From: Tridacna crocea
Lineage: Eukaryota; Mollusca; Bivalvia; Cardiida; Cardiidae
Assembly (NCBI GenBank): GCA_943736015.1
Contig: OX031062.1
Span: forward strand, 30,415,462-30,479,461
Direction of reading: 5' to 3'
DNA length: 64,000 bases
A program made the position numbers and the translations under genes. Shown in pieces: positions 21,925 through 32,248 of this stretch; the stretch's first letter is position 1; each line of letters opens with the position of its first letter. The notes below the pieces were generated by a model. It saw nothing but the letters and a program-made list of their open reading frames with translations, ran no database searches and was not told the origin of the DNA.

Positions 21925-22144
21925 CCCATTACCACACAATCCCTACTTTTGACGCCCCTGAGAAAAAAGCCTTTTGAAAACATTGTAGGAAAAGGAGAAA
22001 ATGCTGGTAACCAGCATTTTCTCCTTTCCCCACAATGTTTTCTACTCTTCACAAAACAAATTTTAAATTTTTAGTCACTTTTACTTTGTCGTCTGGAAAT
22101 GCTTTCAATTTGGACAAGTCTATAATATTGTCGTAATGGGTTAA
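21921..22144 (+). mobile_element. TTAA MITE, right of a tandem pair
   Basis: It starts in the last TTAA of the previous copy and ends CGTAATGGGTTAA. The pair is absent from the paralogous site near 27829. Confidence 0.88.
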
Positions 22145-22165
22145 GCAAGGTTGGTATCCGTTTGT

Positions 22166-22394
22166 TTAACTCTTTACCACACAAGAAAATTTTAGACTGG
22201 TCCAAATTGAAAGCATTTGCAGACGACAAAATAAAAGTGACTGAAAAATTGAAATTTGTTTTGGGAAGGGTAGAAAACACTGTGGGAAAAGGAGAAAATG
22301 CTGGTTACCAGCATTTTCTCCTTTTCCTACATTGTTTTCAAAAGGCTTCTTTCTCGGGGGCGTCAAAAGTAGGGATTGTGTGGTAATGGGTTAA
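22166..22394 (-). mobile_element. TTAA MITE with paralogous empty site
   Basis: Flanks read CCGTTTGTTTAA on the left and TTAAACCAAAGAA on the right. The unfilled paralogue at 27846-27863 reads CCGTCTGTTTAAACCAAAG with a single TTAA. This fixes the boundaries and the target duplication. Confidence 0.95.
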
Positions 22395-22592
22395 ACCAAA
22401 GAAAGAAATCTGAGTTTGGTACTTTGTCTTCATAGACAGTATAAGACAGTACTTTGGCGTACGATGGATAAGCTATCAAGACAGGATTTTGATGCTTTTG
22501 TGATTTTAGTTTCAAATTAATTGAGGCCAGATAGCCTGAAAAAATTCTATACTGTACATATTCCCTAGTGAGACATTGTCACCTGAGAAACA

Positions 22593-22637
22593 AACTCACT
22601 CATCATCATCATCATTATCATCATCTTCATCATCATA
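22593..22637. repeat. (ATC)n microsatellite
   Basis: Imperfect TCATCATCATCATCATTATC run with TTC interruptions. Confidence 0.85.
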
Positions 22638-23108
22638 TCTCTTGACAGATTCAAATCTTTGAAACAATCATTTTATTCACAAGAGCACATGATAACAAAT
22701 CGCAGAGACATCAAGTGTAATTTTTGTATCTGAGTGGTCATGAACTTAACAAGTCTGCGGACATGCCTAGCAAATATGAAGTCATCTGGTAACTTCTAGG
22801 CATGTAACAGATTACCTTTGGGAGTTTAGTCCACCAGATTCAGGACCACCAGTCCTTTGATTCTACTTATATTAAAGAATGGTCAGATTGTCTCCCTTTG
22901 AAAATCAACAAAATCAGCTTTTTTCCATTTATCACACAAATTCTAGTATTTTTCTGACTTGGACATTACTAACAAGTAATGGAAGTTTCTTTTCTATTAA
23001 ACAAATTCATTTTAACTAGCCTGTATCTAAAACCTTGCAAAAATGGAGTTACCTCCCTTAAAAGTGATGAAACAGTCATCTTGTTGCATTGCTGTCAGAA
23101 CGGATGGT

Positions 23109-23250
23109 TTAACCCTTTCCTATTCCATTCAGTCAAAGAAATCTTTATGAAATCATTGAGGAAAAAAGGAGAAAGCGCTGGTTACCAGCATTTTCTTCTT
23201 TTCCCACATTGTTTTCTACCCTATCAAAGACAAACTCTCATCATTTCATG
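23109..23250 (+). mobile_element. TTAA MITE, 3' truncated, divergent type
   Basis: TTAACCCTTTCCTATTCC, then a hairpin with centre GCTGGTTACCAGC and CCTATCAAAGACAAA after it. It is the counterpart of 25390-25548. Confidence 0.65.
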
Positions 23251-23254
23251 TAAC

Positions 23255-23368
23255 TGTTTACCACATAATCCAACCGAGTGCAAGAAGCCTTTCAAAAACA
23301 ATGTGGGAAAAGGAGAAATTGCTGGTAACCAGCATTTTCTCCTTTTCCTACAATGTTTTCTACCACAT
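23255..23368 (+). mobile_element. TTAA MITE fragment
   Basis: GTTTACCACATAATCC plus a well-paired hairpin (AACAATGTGGGAAAAGG), ending at the TTAA of the next copy. Confidence 0.65.
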
Positions 23369-23580
23369 TTAACCCATTACCACACAATCCCTACTTTTGA
23401 CGCCCCTGAGAAAGAAACCTTTAGAAAACATTGTGGGAAAAGGAGAAAATGCTGGAAATCCCGCAATGTTTTCTACCCTTCACGGAACAAATTTCAAATT
23501 TTCAGTCACTTTTATTTTGTCGTCTGGGAATGCTTTCAATTTGGACCAGTCTAAAATTTTGTCGTTTGTTAATGGGTTAA
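23369..23580 (+). mobile_element. TTAA MITE, hairpin partly deleted
   Basis: Perfect TIRs (TTAACCCATTACC, AATGGGTTAA), but the sequence jumps from AAATGCTGG to CCCGCAATG. Confidence 0.85.
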
Positions 23581-23732
23581 GGAAAAAATTGTCATTTTAG
23601 CTATGGTTGTTTTGTCATCTGCAAATGCTTTCAATTTGGTCAAGTCAAAATATTTGTGGTTGGTAAAGCATTAAGTGTAAATTGCTTTGAATTTGGATGA
23701 GTGTAGAGTTTTGTTGTGTGGTAAAGGGTTAA
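23581..23732 (+). mobile_element. Two MITE terminal fragments
   Basis: GTCATCTGCAAATGC to GTTGGTAAAGCATTAA, then GAATTTGGATGAG to GTGTGGTAAAGGGTTAA. Confidence 0.6.
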
Positions 23733-23799
23733 CTAAATACCAGAATTATTGCAAAGGCTGTGAGATATATTGAAAGCTTTAGAGTTTTTTTTTCTAATT

Positions 23800-23896
23800 A
23801 AAGCATTTGTCCTGGAAAAGGTGAAAAAAAAAAAACATTCTGATATCAGCATTTTCTGAGTTTCCCACAGTACTTGTAAAGGCTATCTTCTTAAGT
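23800..23896 (-). mobile_element. TTAA MITE fragment, degenerate
   Basis: GGAAAAGGTG with an A-run, then ATCAGCATTTTCTGAG and CCCACAG. Paired with a similar remnant at 25855-25930. Confidence 0.45.
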
Positions 23897-24125
23897 TTAA
23901 TCCTTACCCAAATGACAAATTTTAGACTCTTCCAATCTCAAACAGTTTGCAGATGACAATTTCAAATTCAATAAAAAATGGCAGAAAGTTCTCCAAATAG
24001 GTAGAAAACACTGTGGGAAAAGGGGAAATTGCTCGTTATGAGCAATTTCTCCTTTTCCCAAAGTGTTTTCAAAAGACCTGTACTGCAGACACATAAAAAC
24101 AAGAGCTTGTTTGGGAAAGGGTTAA
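23897..24125 (-). mobile_element. TTAA MITE sub-family B, near-complete
   Basis: TTAATCCTTACCC to GGGAAAGGGTTAA, centre GCTCGTTATGAGC. Arm motifs ACTCTTCCAATCTCAAAC and CTGCAGACACATAAAAAC define the sub-family. Confidence 0.85.
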
Positions 24126-24170
24126 AGAAAGAGAAAGATATCCAGATTTCCCAAAATGTTTTTTTCTTCA

Positions 24171-24380
24171 ATGCTTTACCAAACAACAAATTTTTGGACT
24201 GTACCAAATTCAAAGCATCTCCAGATAACATGTTAAATCTTTGTAATATAATTTCTGACTTTGATAGGGTAGAAAATATTGTGGGAAAAGGGTAAAATGC
24301 AGGTTACTTTTCAAACCATGTTTTCTGTAGGCATCTTTCCAAGGGCCGTTAAAAGTTGGGATTGTGTTGTAAAGAGTTCG
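24171..24380 (-). mobile_element. TTAA MITE, degenerate, 'ATCTCCAGATAAC' type
   Basis: CTTTACCAAACAACAAAT through an imperfect hairpin to GTTGTAAAGAGTT. Its counterpart in the second duplicated block is 26184-26372. Confidence 0.6.
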
Positions 24381-24412
24381 AGGGAAAGAGGTACTTGAGA
24401 ACCCTTTGCATG

Positions 24413-24862
24413 TTAATCTCTTATTCAAATGACAAAATTTAAGACTTGACAAAACTGAAAGCACTTAACTCTTTACCGAACGACAAAATTTTAGACTGGT
24501 CCAAATTGAAAGTATTTGCAGACAACAAAATAAAAGTGACTGAAAATTTGAAAAATTTTTTGGGAAGGGAAGAAAACATTGTGGGAAAAGGAGAAAATGC
24601 TGGTTACCAGCATTTTCTCCTTTTCCCACAATATTTTTAGAAGACTTCTTTCTCAGGGTTGTTAAAAGTCGGGGTTGTGTGGTAAAGAATTAAAGACCAC
24701 AAATTAAATGTAACTCGAAAATTGAAATTTGTTTCAAGCTGGGTAGAAAGCATTGTGGGAAAAGGAGAAAATACCAGCATTTTTTTCCCTGTTTCCACAA
24801 TTTTTTTGACAGGCTTCTTCTCTCAACGTCATTAGAACTGGGAACTGTGTGGAGTGAAAAGC
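24413..24862 (-). mobile_element. TTAA MITE interrupted by another MITE
   Basis: TTAATCTCTTATTC...CTGAAAGCAC breaks at 24465 and resumes at 24694 with CAAATTAAATGTAACTC, as expected for one element. It ends near GTGTGGAGTGAAAAG. Confidence 0.75.
24465..24693 (-). mobile_element. TTAA MITE nested in another TTAA MITE
   Basis: TTAACTCTTTACC to GGTAAAGAATTAA with centre GCTGGTTACCAGC. It is inserted within the arm of the host copy 24413-24862. Confidence 0.88.
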
Positions 24863-25162
24863 TACACAAAGTCAACTTTTTTTCTATCAAAGATTGTTGG
24901 TGATATTTCTGCAAACTGTAAGGAATGATCAGATTATCTCCCTTTGAAAATCAACAAAATCAGTTTTCTTCTATTTATTGCACAATTTCTAGAATTTTTC
25001 TGACTTGGATGTTACTAAAAATTATTGAAAGCTTCTTTTCCATCGAACAAATTCATGGTATCTCGCCTGTATCTAAAACCTTGCAAAAATGGAGTTATCT
25101 CCCGTAAAACTGATTCCACAGTCATCTTGTTGCATCCCTGTCAAAATGGATGATTTTTAGCC

Positions 25163-25393
25163 TGTAACCCTTTACCTGATATGCCAATTTGTGGCTCTTC
25201 TATTTCAGCAGTAAATAAAGATATGATGTCAAAAATATGGACAAATGAGGATTCAAATATCTAACTGAGTGGAAAACATTGTGGGAAAAGGAGAAATTGC
25301 TCGTTACGAGCAATTTCTCCTTTTCCCTTGATGTTTTCAAAAGCTGTCTGTTGTTGATATGTCAAAATGAGTATCTATGGAGTAAAGGGTTAA
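25163..25393 (-). mobile_element. TTAA MITE, hybrid of sub-families B and C
   Basis: The right end GAGTATCTATGGAGTAAAGGGTTAA is the sub-family C terminus, but the hairpin centre GCTCGTTACGAGC with GGAGAAATT is of type B. Confidence 0.75.
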
Positions 25394-25548
25394 TATTGAA
25401 TAAAACAAAAGAATTCTTTACGAAATCATTAAGGGAAAAGGAAAAGGTGCTGGTAACTAGCATTTTCTCCTTTTCCCACAATGTTTTCTACCCTATCAAA
25501 GACAAATTCTATCAATCAAAGACATTTTTAAATTCATCATCTCATTTA
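25390..25548 (+). mobile_element. TTAA MITE fragment, 3' truncated
   Basis: Hairpin GGTGCTGGTAACTAGC with ATGTTTTCTACCCTATC. Shares TTAA with neighbours on both sides. Confidence 0.6.
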
Positions 25549-25773
25549 ACCCTTTACCGCATCTTTACATACAATTTAACCCAGTGCAAAAGCTTTTGGA
25601 AAACATTGTGGGAAAAGGAGAAAGTGATGGTAACCAGCATCTTCTCCTTTTCTCGCAATGATTTCTACCACATTTAAGGAAGTAATTATCATTTGAACTA
25701 TGGCTATTTTGTCGTCTGCAAATGCTTTCAATTTGGTCCAGTAGCAAAATTTTGTCATTTGGTAAAGAGTTAG
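25546..25773 (+). mobile_element. TTAA MITE, complete but diverged
   Basis: TTAACCCTTTACCGCATC to GGTAAAGAGTTAGG; GTCGTCTGCAAATGC is intact; hairpin with three mismatches. Confidence 0.8.
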
Positions 25774-25779
25774 GTGTAA

Positions 25780-25930
25780 GTTTTCCTCGGTAATTGCTCT
25801 GTATTGAAAGAATTTGCAGATAACAAATGAGGTTTTGTTCATTTGTATTGGAAAGGGTTGAAAATAAAAAATGCTTAAATCAGCATTTTCTGTTTCCCAT
25901 AATGTTTTGAAAGGCTATCTTCTTTAGGGA
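25780..25930 (-). mobile_element. TTAA MITE remnant
   Basis: GAAAGAATTTGCAGATAAC and a shrunken hairpin AATGCTTAAATCAGCATTTTC. Confidence 0.45.
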
Positions 25931-25977
25931 GAGCGAAAGATATCCAGACTTCCCACAATGTTTTCAAACACTGTCTC

Positions 25978-26187
25978 TTAACCCTTTACCAGACAATCCC
26001 AGGTTTTTACGTCTCTAAGATAGAAGCCTTTTGAAAACATTGTGGGAAATGGAGAAAATGCTGGTTACCACAATGTTTTCTACCCTGCTAGAAACAAATT
26101 CCAATTTTTGAGTTACATGTATTTTGTCGTCTGCAAGCGCTTTCAATTTGGACCAGTCTAAAATTTTGTCGTTTGGGAAAGGGTTAA
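25978..26187 (+). mobile_element. TTAA MITE, right hairpin arm shortened
   Basis: TTAACCCTTTACC to GGGAAAGGGTTAA. The sequence goes from GCTGGTTACC straight to ACAATGTTTTC. Confidence 0.85.
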
Positions 26188-26372
26188 ACTCTTTACCAAA
26201 TGCCAATTTTTGGACTGGACTAAATTCAAAGCATCTGGAGACGACAAATCTTGATAATAATTTATGATGATTTCTGAATTTAAGGAAGTCACCAGCATTT
26301 TCTCCTTTTCCACATTTTTTTCATAGGCTTCTTCCTCAGGGCTGTTGAAAGTTGGGATTGTGTGGTAAAGTT
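26184..26372 (-). mobile_element. TTAA MITE, diverged, shares TTAA with previous copy
   Basis: TTAAACTCTTTACCAAATGCC...CATCTGGAGACGAC, left hairpin arm lost, ending GTGTGGTAAAG. Confidence 0.7.
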
Positions 26373-26544
26373 CAAGGAAAAACAGGTATTTGAGAACCTT
26401 TGGCAGATAAATAATTTTCTTCAAGTGCCATGATGTTTTCTTGAAGTCTTTAAGATTTTTATCATCAGTATCTCTTCATCTGTCTTTCATTTTTCTTTAG
26501 TGACTGCTGCTCTGAATACAAGATATAACAAAGAAAAAAAAGTT

Positions 26545-26757
26545 TATAAGGCGATAATTTAGACCCATCCAAATTGAAAGCACCTGCAGAGGACAAAATG
26601 AACGTAACTCAAAAATTGAAAGTTGCTTCCAGCAGGGGAGAAAATATTGTGGGAAAAGGAGAAAATGCTGGTTACCAGCATTTTCTTCTTTTCCAACAAT
26701 GTTTTCAAAAGGCTTCTATCCAAGGGTCATAAAAACCAGGGATTGTTTGGGAAATGG
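26545..26757 (-). mobile_element. TTAA MITE lacking its left TIR
   Basis: It starts inside the arm (GATAATTTAGACCC), keeps a complete hairpin, centre GCTGGTTACCAGC, and ends TTGTTTGGGAAATGG. Confidence 0.8.
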
Positions 26758-26784
26758 TACATAACCAACTGACATTGGACTTGC

Positions 26785-26960
26785 TTTAAGGGAGATAACT
26801 CCAAATTTGCAAGGTTTCATACAGAAGCCTCAAGTCAACAATTTCTTTGTTGGAAAAGTAGCTTCCACTCATGGTGAGTGATGTCCAAGTAAAAGGACAT
26901 TTGAAGAAATAATGAAATTCGCAAAATTTAAAATTTTGATAAATTTCAAAGGGAGATAAT
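26785..26960 (-). repeat. Inverted third copy of the block start
   Basis: AAGGGAGATAACTCC, TTGCAAGGTTTCATACA and TTCAAAGGGAGATAA are inverted matches to 22880-23070 and 24930-25110. Confidence 0.55.
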
Positions 26961-27106
26961 TTTAAGGGGTTGTGATGACCATATAATTATTTTGATGATG
27001 GCTTTTAAGCTTGAAGTCTAAACATAATGGAAGAGAGAGAGTGTTCTGGTTTTAAGCATTTTCTCCTTTTCCTACAATATTTTCAGAATCTGTGTTCTGA
27101 AGGTCA

Positions 27107-27142
27107 GGCACAGAGAGAGAGAGAAAGAGAGACAGAGAGATA

Positions 27143-27174
<32 letters not shown>

Positions 27175-27175
27175 T
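27107..27175. repeat. (GA)n microsatellite
   Basis: A GAGAGAGA run with CAGA and TAGA interruptions, preceded by a MITE right-arm fragment at 27055-27085. Confidence 0.9.
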
Positions 27176-27189
27176 ATTGTGGTTATTCT

Positions 27190-27645
27190 TTTCTTAAAAA
27201 AGAATGTTCTATTAGCATCTTCTTAACAAGGTATTTGGGGATTTCTGGTAGATTATTTTCTCCATTTACCATGAAGATTTATTTGAGTGTCTTCCCGTCA
27301 TTGTTTCACGGACAGATGGATGGTAGGATTGAAGGACAGACAGACAGAGACAGAGCTATAGGCCGAGAGACATACAGAGAGAGATTATTGAGGGTATGTG
27401 TTAAACTCCTGACCTGAAAAAATTGCTTGTAGCATCTTCCACAAAGATGCATCATTTGGGAACCTCTGGTAAATCATTATCTCCATTTGCCATGATTGTT
27501 TATTTGGGTTTCTTCGCATCATGGTTTCATGGATAGATAGATGAAAGGACGGATAGACAGAGACAAAATAACAGACATTGAGATTGTTGAGGTCTATTGG
27601 TTTAATCCTTGACTCAAAAACATTGTTTATAGCATCTTCCAAAAA
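27190..27645 (+). repeat. Tandem duplication, two units of ~225 bp
   Basis: Both units have TAGCATCTTC, TTTCTCCATTT / TATCTCCATTT, GACAGAGACA and a closing AAACTCCTGAC / TTAATCCTTGAC. The second starts near 27421. Confidence 0.75.
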
Positions 27646-27649
27646 GATG

Positions 27650-28430
27650 CTGAGAAGTGCTGTCTTACAGTTCCAGCTTTAACAGTGATGGTTGAACAGC
27701 CTGACAGTGATTCAGCACAACACTTTTCCTCGCTAGCTTCAGGCAAAATTGAAGAGCTTTAGAGACACTTGTTTGAAGACGTTTGTAAGACTAAGCTGGT
27801 GTTTGAAGCCAAATCACAAATGACCTTTTTAAGCAAGGTTAATATCCGTCTGTTTAAACCAAAGAGAGAAATCTGATTTTGGCACTTTGTCCTCTTAGAC
27901 TGTGTAAGACAATGCTTCGCAATCACTTCGTACACAAGAGCATGTGATAAATCACGTAAGTTTGCAGACATGCTTAACAGGGTCTTTTCTACTGGACCCT
28001 TATACTATTTGTTCAAAGAATATTTAGTGAGAATTGTTTGATGATTACCCATTAGCACCATGAACCAACATACAGTCTCGCAAATCAGAGGCTCCTGTCA
28101 GTGTATGCCCAAAATCAGTTAGCTGTAGTAAACAAATATCATAAAACAGGCTGGTACATAAGGTTTAGCAAATATGAAGTCTTTGAACTGTTTAAAGCTG
28201 TTGCTTGGAATAAATTTTGATTCTCACATTATAGTTTTTTCATGTGAATTTTAATATTTATGTTAGTGATTTTAGGATTAAAGCACTCCAAAACTCATGG
28301 TTAGGTCATCTTGTATCTTCATTGCTTGTAATATATTACCTTTGGAAATTTAGTAAAGGTGGAAATTTCTAACACATTACCCATCAAGCAACTCTCAGGA
28401 CTATCAGTGCTTTGATAAATCTTTGATAAA
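27650..28430 (+). repeat. Segmental duplication, copy 2 (MITE-empty)
   Basis: Paralogue of 21505-22890. It holds the unoccupied TTAA sites at 27829-27832 and 27854-27857. It has its own internal insertions and deletions after 27960. Confidence 0.75.
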
Positions 28431-30162
28431 CAACAAAATCCTGACTTTTAATGACCTTGAGAAAGAAGTCTTTAGAAAACAAGAGGACCATGATGGTCCT
28501 AAATCACTCACCTGAGTACTAAGCAGTAAAATTCTACAATGAGTTTCCGAAAAGATCATCACATCGTATTTGGTAGAGGTCCACTAGAAGATGCTACGAT
28601 TTCCAGTTTCAGAGAAAAATATTTTTAAAGTTTTCCTTCTTTGTCCCTTGTTTCGAACTTGTGACCACCGAGGCTGGGCCAGCTTTGACCCCAGGGACAT
28701 CATGTGAACAAACTTGGTAGAGATCAACTAGCAGATGCTTCATACCAAATATCAAAGCTCTACTCCTTCTTGTTTCAGAGAAGAAGATTTTTTAAAGTTT
28801 TCCTTCTTTGTTCCAATGTTTCAAACTTGTGATCCCCCTAGGGCAGGGCCAGTTTTGGCCCCAGGGGCATCATATGAACAATCTTGGTAGAAGTCCACTA
28901 GGAAATGCTACATAATAAATATCAAAGCCCTGCCCCTTCTAGTTTCATAGAAAAAGAATTTTAAAGTTTTCCTTCTTTGTTCCTATGTTTCAAAATTGTG
29001 ACCCCCGGGGCAGGATCAGTTTTGACCCCAGGGGCATCATATGAACAATCTTGGTAGAGGTGCACTAGGAGATACTACATACCAAATATTAAAGCTCTGC
29101 ACTTTCTGGTTCAGAGAAGAAGAATTTTAAAGTTTTCCTTCTTTGTTCCTATGTTTCAAACTTGTGACCCCCGGGGCCGGGCCATATTTGACCCCAGGGG
29201 CATCATATGAACAATCTTTGTAGTGGTCCACTAGGAGATGCCACATACCAAATATGAAAGCTCTGACCCTTCTAGTTTCAGAGAAGTAGATTTTTAAAGT
29301 TTTCCTTCTTTGTTCCTATGTTTAAAACTTGTGACCCCCGGGGCGGGACCAGTTTTGACCCTAGAGGAATCATATGAACAATCTTGGTAGAGGTCTACTA
29401 GGAGATGCTACATACCAAATATCAAAGCTCTGCCCCTACTAGTTTCAGAGAAGAAGAATTTAAAGTTTTCCTTTTTTATTTCTATGTTTCAAACTTGTGA
29501 CCCCAGGGGCGGGGCCAGTTTTTACCCCAGGGATATCATATGAAGAATCGTGATAGAAGTCCAGTAGGAGATGCCATATACCAAATATCAAAAACCTGCA
29601 CCTTCTTGTTTCAGAGAAGAAGAATTTTAAAGTTTTCCTTCTTTTTTCCTTTTTTTCAAACTTGTGACCCCCGGGGCGGGGCCAGTTTTGACCCCAGGGG
29701 CATCATATGAACAACCTTGGTAGAGGTTTACTAGGAGATGCTACATACCAAATATCAAAGCTCTACGCCTTCTAGTTTCAGAGAAGAAGATTTTCAAGGA
29801 TTTAGCCATTTTTTTTTCCTTATGGTTGCCATGGCAACCAGAGTTATGGGTGAAATTCAATATCTTGAACAATTTTGGTAGAGCTTCACCCAAGGAACAT
29901 CCCTGCCAAGTTTCATCAAGATTTGCCCAGTGGTTTAGGAGGAGAAGATGTTTAAAGAAATTGTGGATGACGCACAACGCACGACAGACGCCGAACATTA
30001 GGCGATCACAAAAGCTCACCATGAGCACTACTTGCTCAGGTGAGCTAACAATATGGGAAAAGGAGAAAATGCTGGTAACCTGGTAAGGCAGAAATGATCC
30101 CATTACCAAGATTTAATTTGTTGTCTGCATTTCAAAAATTTGCTGCTTGGTAATGAGTTTAC
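28418..30162 (+). mobile_element. TTAA MITE split by a tandem-repeat element
   Basis: AATCCTGACTTTTAATGACC...TTTAGAAAACA is interrupted at 28481 and resumes at 30050 with ATATGGGAAAAGGAG and GCTGGTAACC, ending GGTAATGAGTTTA. The right hairpin arm is lost. Confidence 0.7.
28482..30046 (+). mobile_element. Tandem-repeat-cored element, 167-bp unit
   Basis: Starts AGAGGACCATGATGGTCCT...CTCACCTGAGT and ends with the hairpin CTCACCATGAGCAC / TTGCTCAGGTGAG then CTAA. The core has seven tandem units of 166-168 bp, marked by AGTTTTCCTTCTTTG from about 28630 to 29631. The flanking AACA may be a target duplication. A 3' hairpin followed by CTRR is Helitron-like, but the class is unproven. Confidence 0.75.
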
Positions 30163-30609
30163 TCTTTTGTAGATGACAAAGTTTTACACCAGTTCATCTT
30201 GTAGATGTGGCTTCAATGATTGGATTTGTCTTTGATGGTGTAAAAAACATTCTGGGAAAAGGAGAAAATGCTCGTTAACAGTATTTTTCATCTTTCCACT
30301 ATTCTTTTTTTTTTCAATTTTTTTCTTTCTTAGCACCACAAAAACTTTTGATTGTTTGATATTGGGCTAAAAGTATCAACAAAATATTATTTAAAACTGA
30401 AATATTTTATTAAAAATTAATAACTTTCTTGGCAGAAATACTTCATTCTAAATTCAACCATGGGACAATCAATCCTAAGTAGTTCCTTTACAAATCTATA
30501 TTTAAATGCAATAAAATCTATGAAATCTTGTTATAATACTTTCAAACTAGCATCACATTACAAAAGTATACAGTAAGTGTACTATTTCTGAAATCCCACC
30601 TACATGTCC
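30163..30609 (-). mobile_element. Degenerate TTAA MITE (to 30371), then plain AT-rich sequence
   Basis: ACTCTTTTGTAGATGAC, GTGGCTTCAATGATTGG, GGGAAAAGGAGAAAATGCTCG, then a decayed right arm. From 30372 to 30609 nothing is recognised. Confidence 0.5.
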
Positions 30610-30791
30610 TTAACTTACCAAACAACAAAATTTTGGACTATCCAAATAGGAAGCATTTGCAGACGATATAATAAATGTGAATCAAAGATTGAAATTTGAT
30701 TTGGAAAGAGTAGAAAACATAGTGGGAAATGAGAAAATACTGGTTACCAGGCTTTCTTTCTCAGGGTTGTTAAAAGTTGGGATTGTGTTAA
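30610..30791 (-). mobile_element. TTAA MITE, right arm and end shortened
   Basis: TTAACTTACCAAACAAC...; the hairpin is cut after GGTTACCAGG and the end jumps from GGGATTGTG to the next copy's TTAA. Confidence 0.75.
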
Positions 30792-31016
30792 CCCATTACC
30801 ACACAATCCCTACTTTTGACGCCCTTCAGAATGAAGCCTTTAGAAAACATTGTGGGAAAAGGAGAAAATGCTGGTAACCAGCATTTTCTCCTTTTCCCAC
30901 AATCTTTTCTACCGTTCACAAAACAAATTTCAAATTTTCGGTCACTTTTATTTTGTCGTCTGCAAATGCTTTCAATTTGGACCAGTCTAAAATTTTGTTG
31001 TTTGGTAATGGGTTAA
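30788..31016 (+). mobile_element. TTAA MITE, near-consensus
   Basis: TTAACCCATTACC to GGTAATGGGTTAA; the hairpin has a single mismatch (ACATTGTGGG against CCCACAATCT). Confidence 0.92.
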
Positions 31017-31167
31017 ACAATCTCAGTTTTACAACCCTGGGGATGACTTGATAACATACCAGTAAAAGGAGAAAACACCAACATAATGCTTGCAGACACA
31101 AATCTCACCATTTCAGTAAAAGTTATTCAAAATACTTAAATTTTTGACCAGTACAAACTTGTGCCAT

Positions 31168-31372
31168 TAACCTTATACCATACAATCCCAACTTACCCTG
31201 ACAAACAATACTTTTGAAAACATTGCAGAACAAGAAGAAATTGCTAGTAACTGCAATGATCTGTACCCTTTCTACAACAAATTTCAAATTTGAGTCTCAT
31301 TTATTTATTCTGCATTCTGCAGTTGCTCTCAATTTGGATCAGTCTAAATTATTTTTGTCTTCTAAAGGATCA
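31168..31372 (+). mobile_element. TTAA MITE, degenerate
   Basis: TTATACCATACAATCCC, CTTTTGAAAACATTG, a worn hairpin (GCTAGTAACTGC) and TCTCAATTTGGATCAG. Confidence 0.6.
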
Positions 31373-31570
31373 ATTAGTAGTCAGAGAGGTAGTATAAATT
31401 TCTTGAAAAATAAAAGTATGTATTTCTTGCAGCAGTGAGAAGAAAAACAATAAACTTTTAAAGCATTGGAAAAAAAAAGATACCTGACATTTTCATCGAC
31501 AAAATATTACCCATATAAAAGTAATTTCATGTTTGCTTTCATCTACAGTGTTTCAGCAAAGTGGACAGTA

Positions 31571-31617
31571 TAGACCAAGATCAGGCTGTGCATTTTGTGC
31601 AGCCTGATCTTGGTCTA
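31571..31617. repeat. Short foldback, GATC family
   Basis: TAGACCAAGATCAGGCTG and its exact complement flank an 11-bp loop (TGCATTTTGTG). Relatives are at 51598 and 57484. Confidence 0.8.
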
Positions 31618-31869
31618 CACTTGCCACAAAGGCAAGTATAGTTGTGAAAGAACCTTTCAGGGTTAAGACAATAATGGCAGGATGAGAGCTTTAAACACTT
31701 ATTCATCTTAACTAGATGAAATCTGTGTCAGCATAAGTCTTCACACAATTTTCATCTTTAACTGGCCTTGTGACCTACTTTATGGCCATAGGTGACAAAT
31801 GATTATGATAACCAAAAATATCTAGACTTCATTGAGAAAAATGTTCTGACAAAATAAAGGCACCTTGAC

Positions 31870-32248
31870 AGCATCTTCGCGAGCCAAGTTTACGATCACT
31901 ATGTGGATCTTACCTTGGCTGATTGAGCCCGATTTCGAGATTCCTGCAATGCGCCCTCTATTGGATGCTGGTTAATACCCCCCTTTACATCATATTTCTA
32001 CCCCTTAGGAATACACATGAAGCCATAAGCAGACATCCATGCGGGTTTCCATGTTTACCTTCCATTCGAAAGGTAGCGACCTTGTTCTAATTTTATCAAA
32101 GATGAAATGCTACGAGCTATTTCATTCGTTGCAGCTAGAGCTGGCTGTATCCAATGAAAAAGCGTATCGGGTGAATATAAAAATCAAGCTCGATCGGCCA
32201 AGGGTAGAGTAGCGTAGAGAATCATCAGCCTTGGCTTGCGAAGATGCT
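31870..32248. mobile_element. 379-bp TIR element
   Basis: AGCATCTTCGCGAGCCAAG at the left and CTTGGCTTGCGAAGATGCT at the right; one mismatch in 19. Interior GC is higher than the flanks. No frame. The duplication is not clear. Confidence 0.75.

Larger units (their letters stand above)
21505..22890 (+). repeat. Segmental duplication, copy 1 (MITE-filled)
   Basis: Collinear with 27650-28430: CTCGCTAGCTTCAGGCAAA, GCAAGGTT(G/A)(G/A)TATCCGT, ACCAAAGA(A/G)AGAAATCTGA and AGCAAATATGAAGTC occur in order in both. This copy contains three MITEs that the other lacks. No gene was recognised in it. Confidence 0.75.
22870..24440 (+). repeat. ~1.5 kb duplicated block, copy 1
   Basis: Matches 24918-26430 in order: CTCCCTTTGAAAATCAACAA, CTTGCAAAAATGGAGTTA, CATCTTGTTGCAT, CCTATCAAAGACAAA, AAAGATATCCAGA. 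Each copy carries some MITEs the other lacks. Confidence 0.65.
24918..26430 (+). repeat. ~1.5 kb duplicated block, copy 2
   Basis: Second copy of 22870-24440. It differs by several MITE gains or losses (sub-family C at 25163, complete copy at 25978). Confidence 0.65.
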
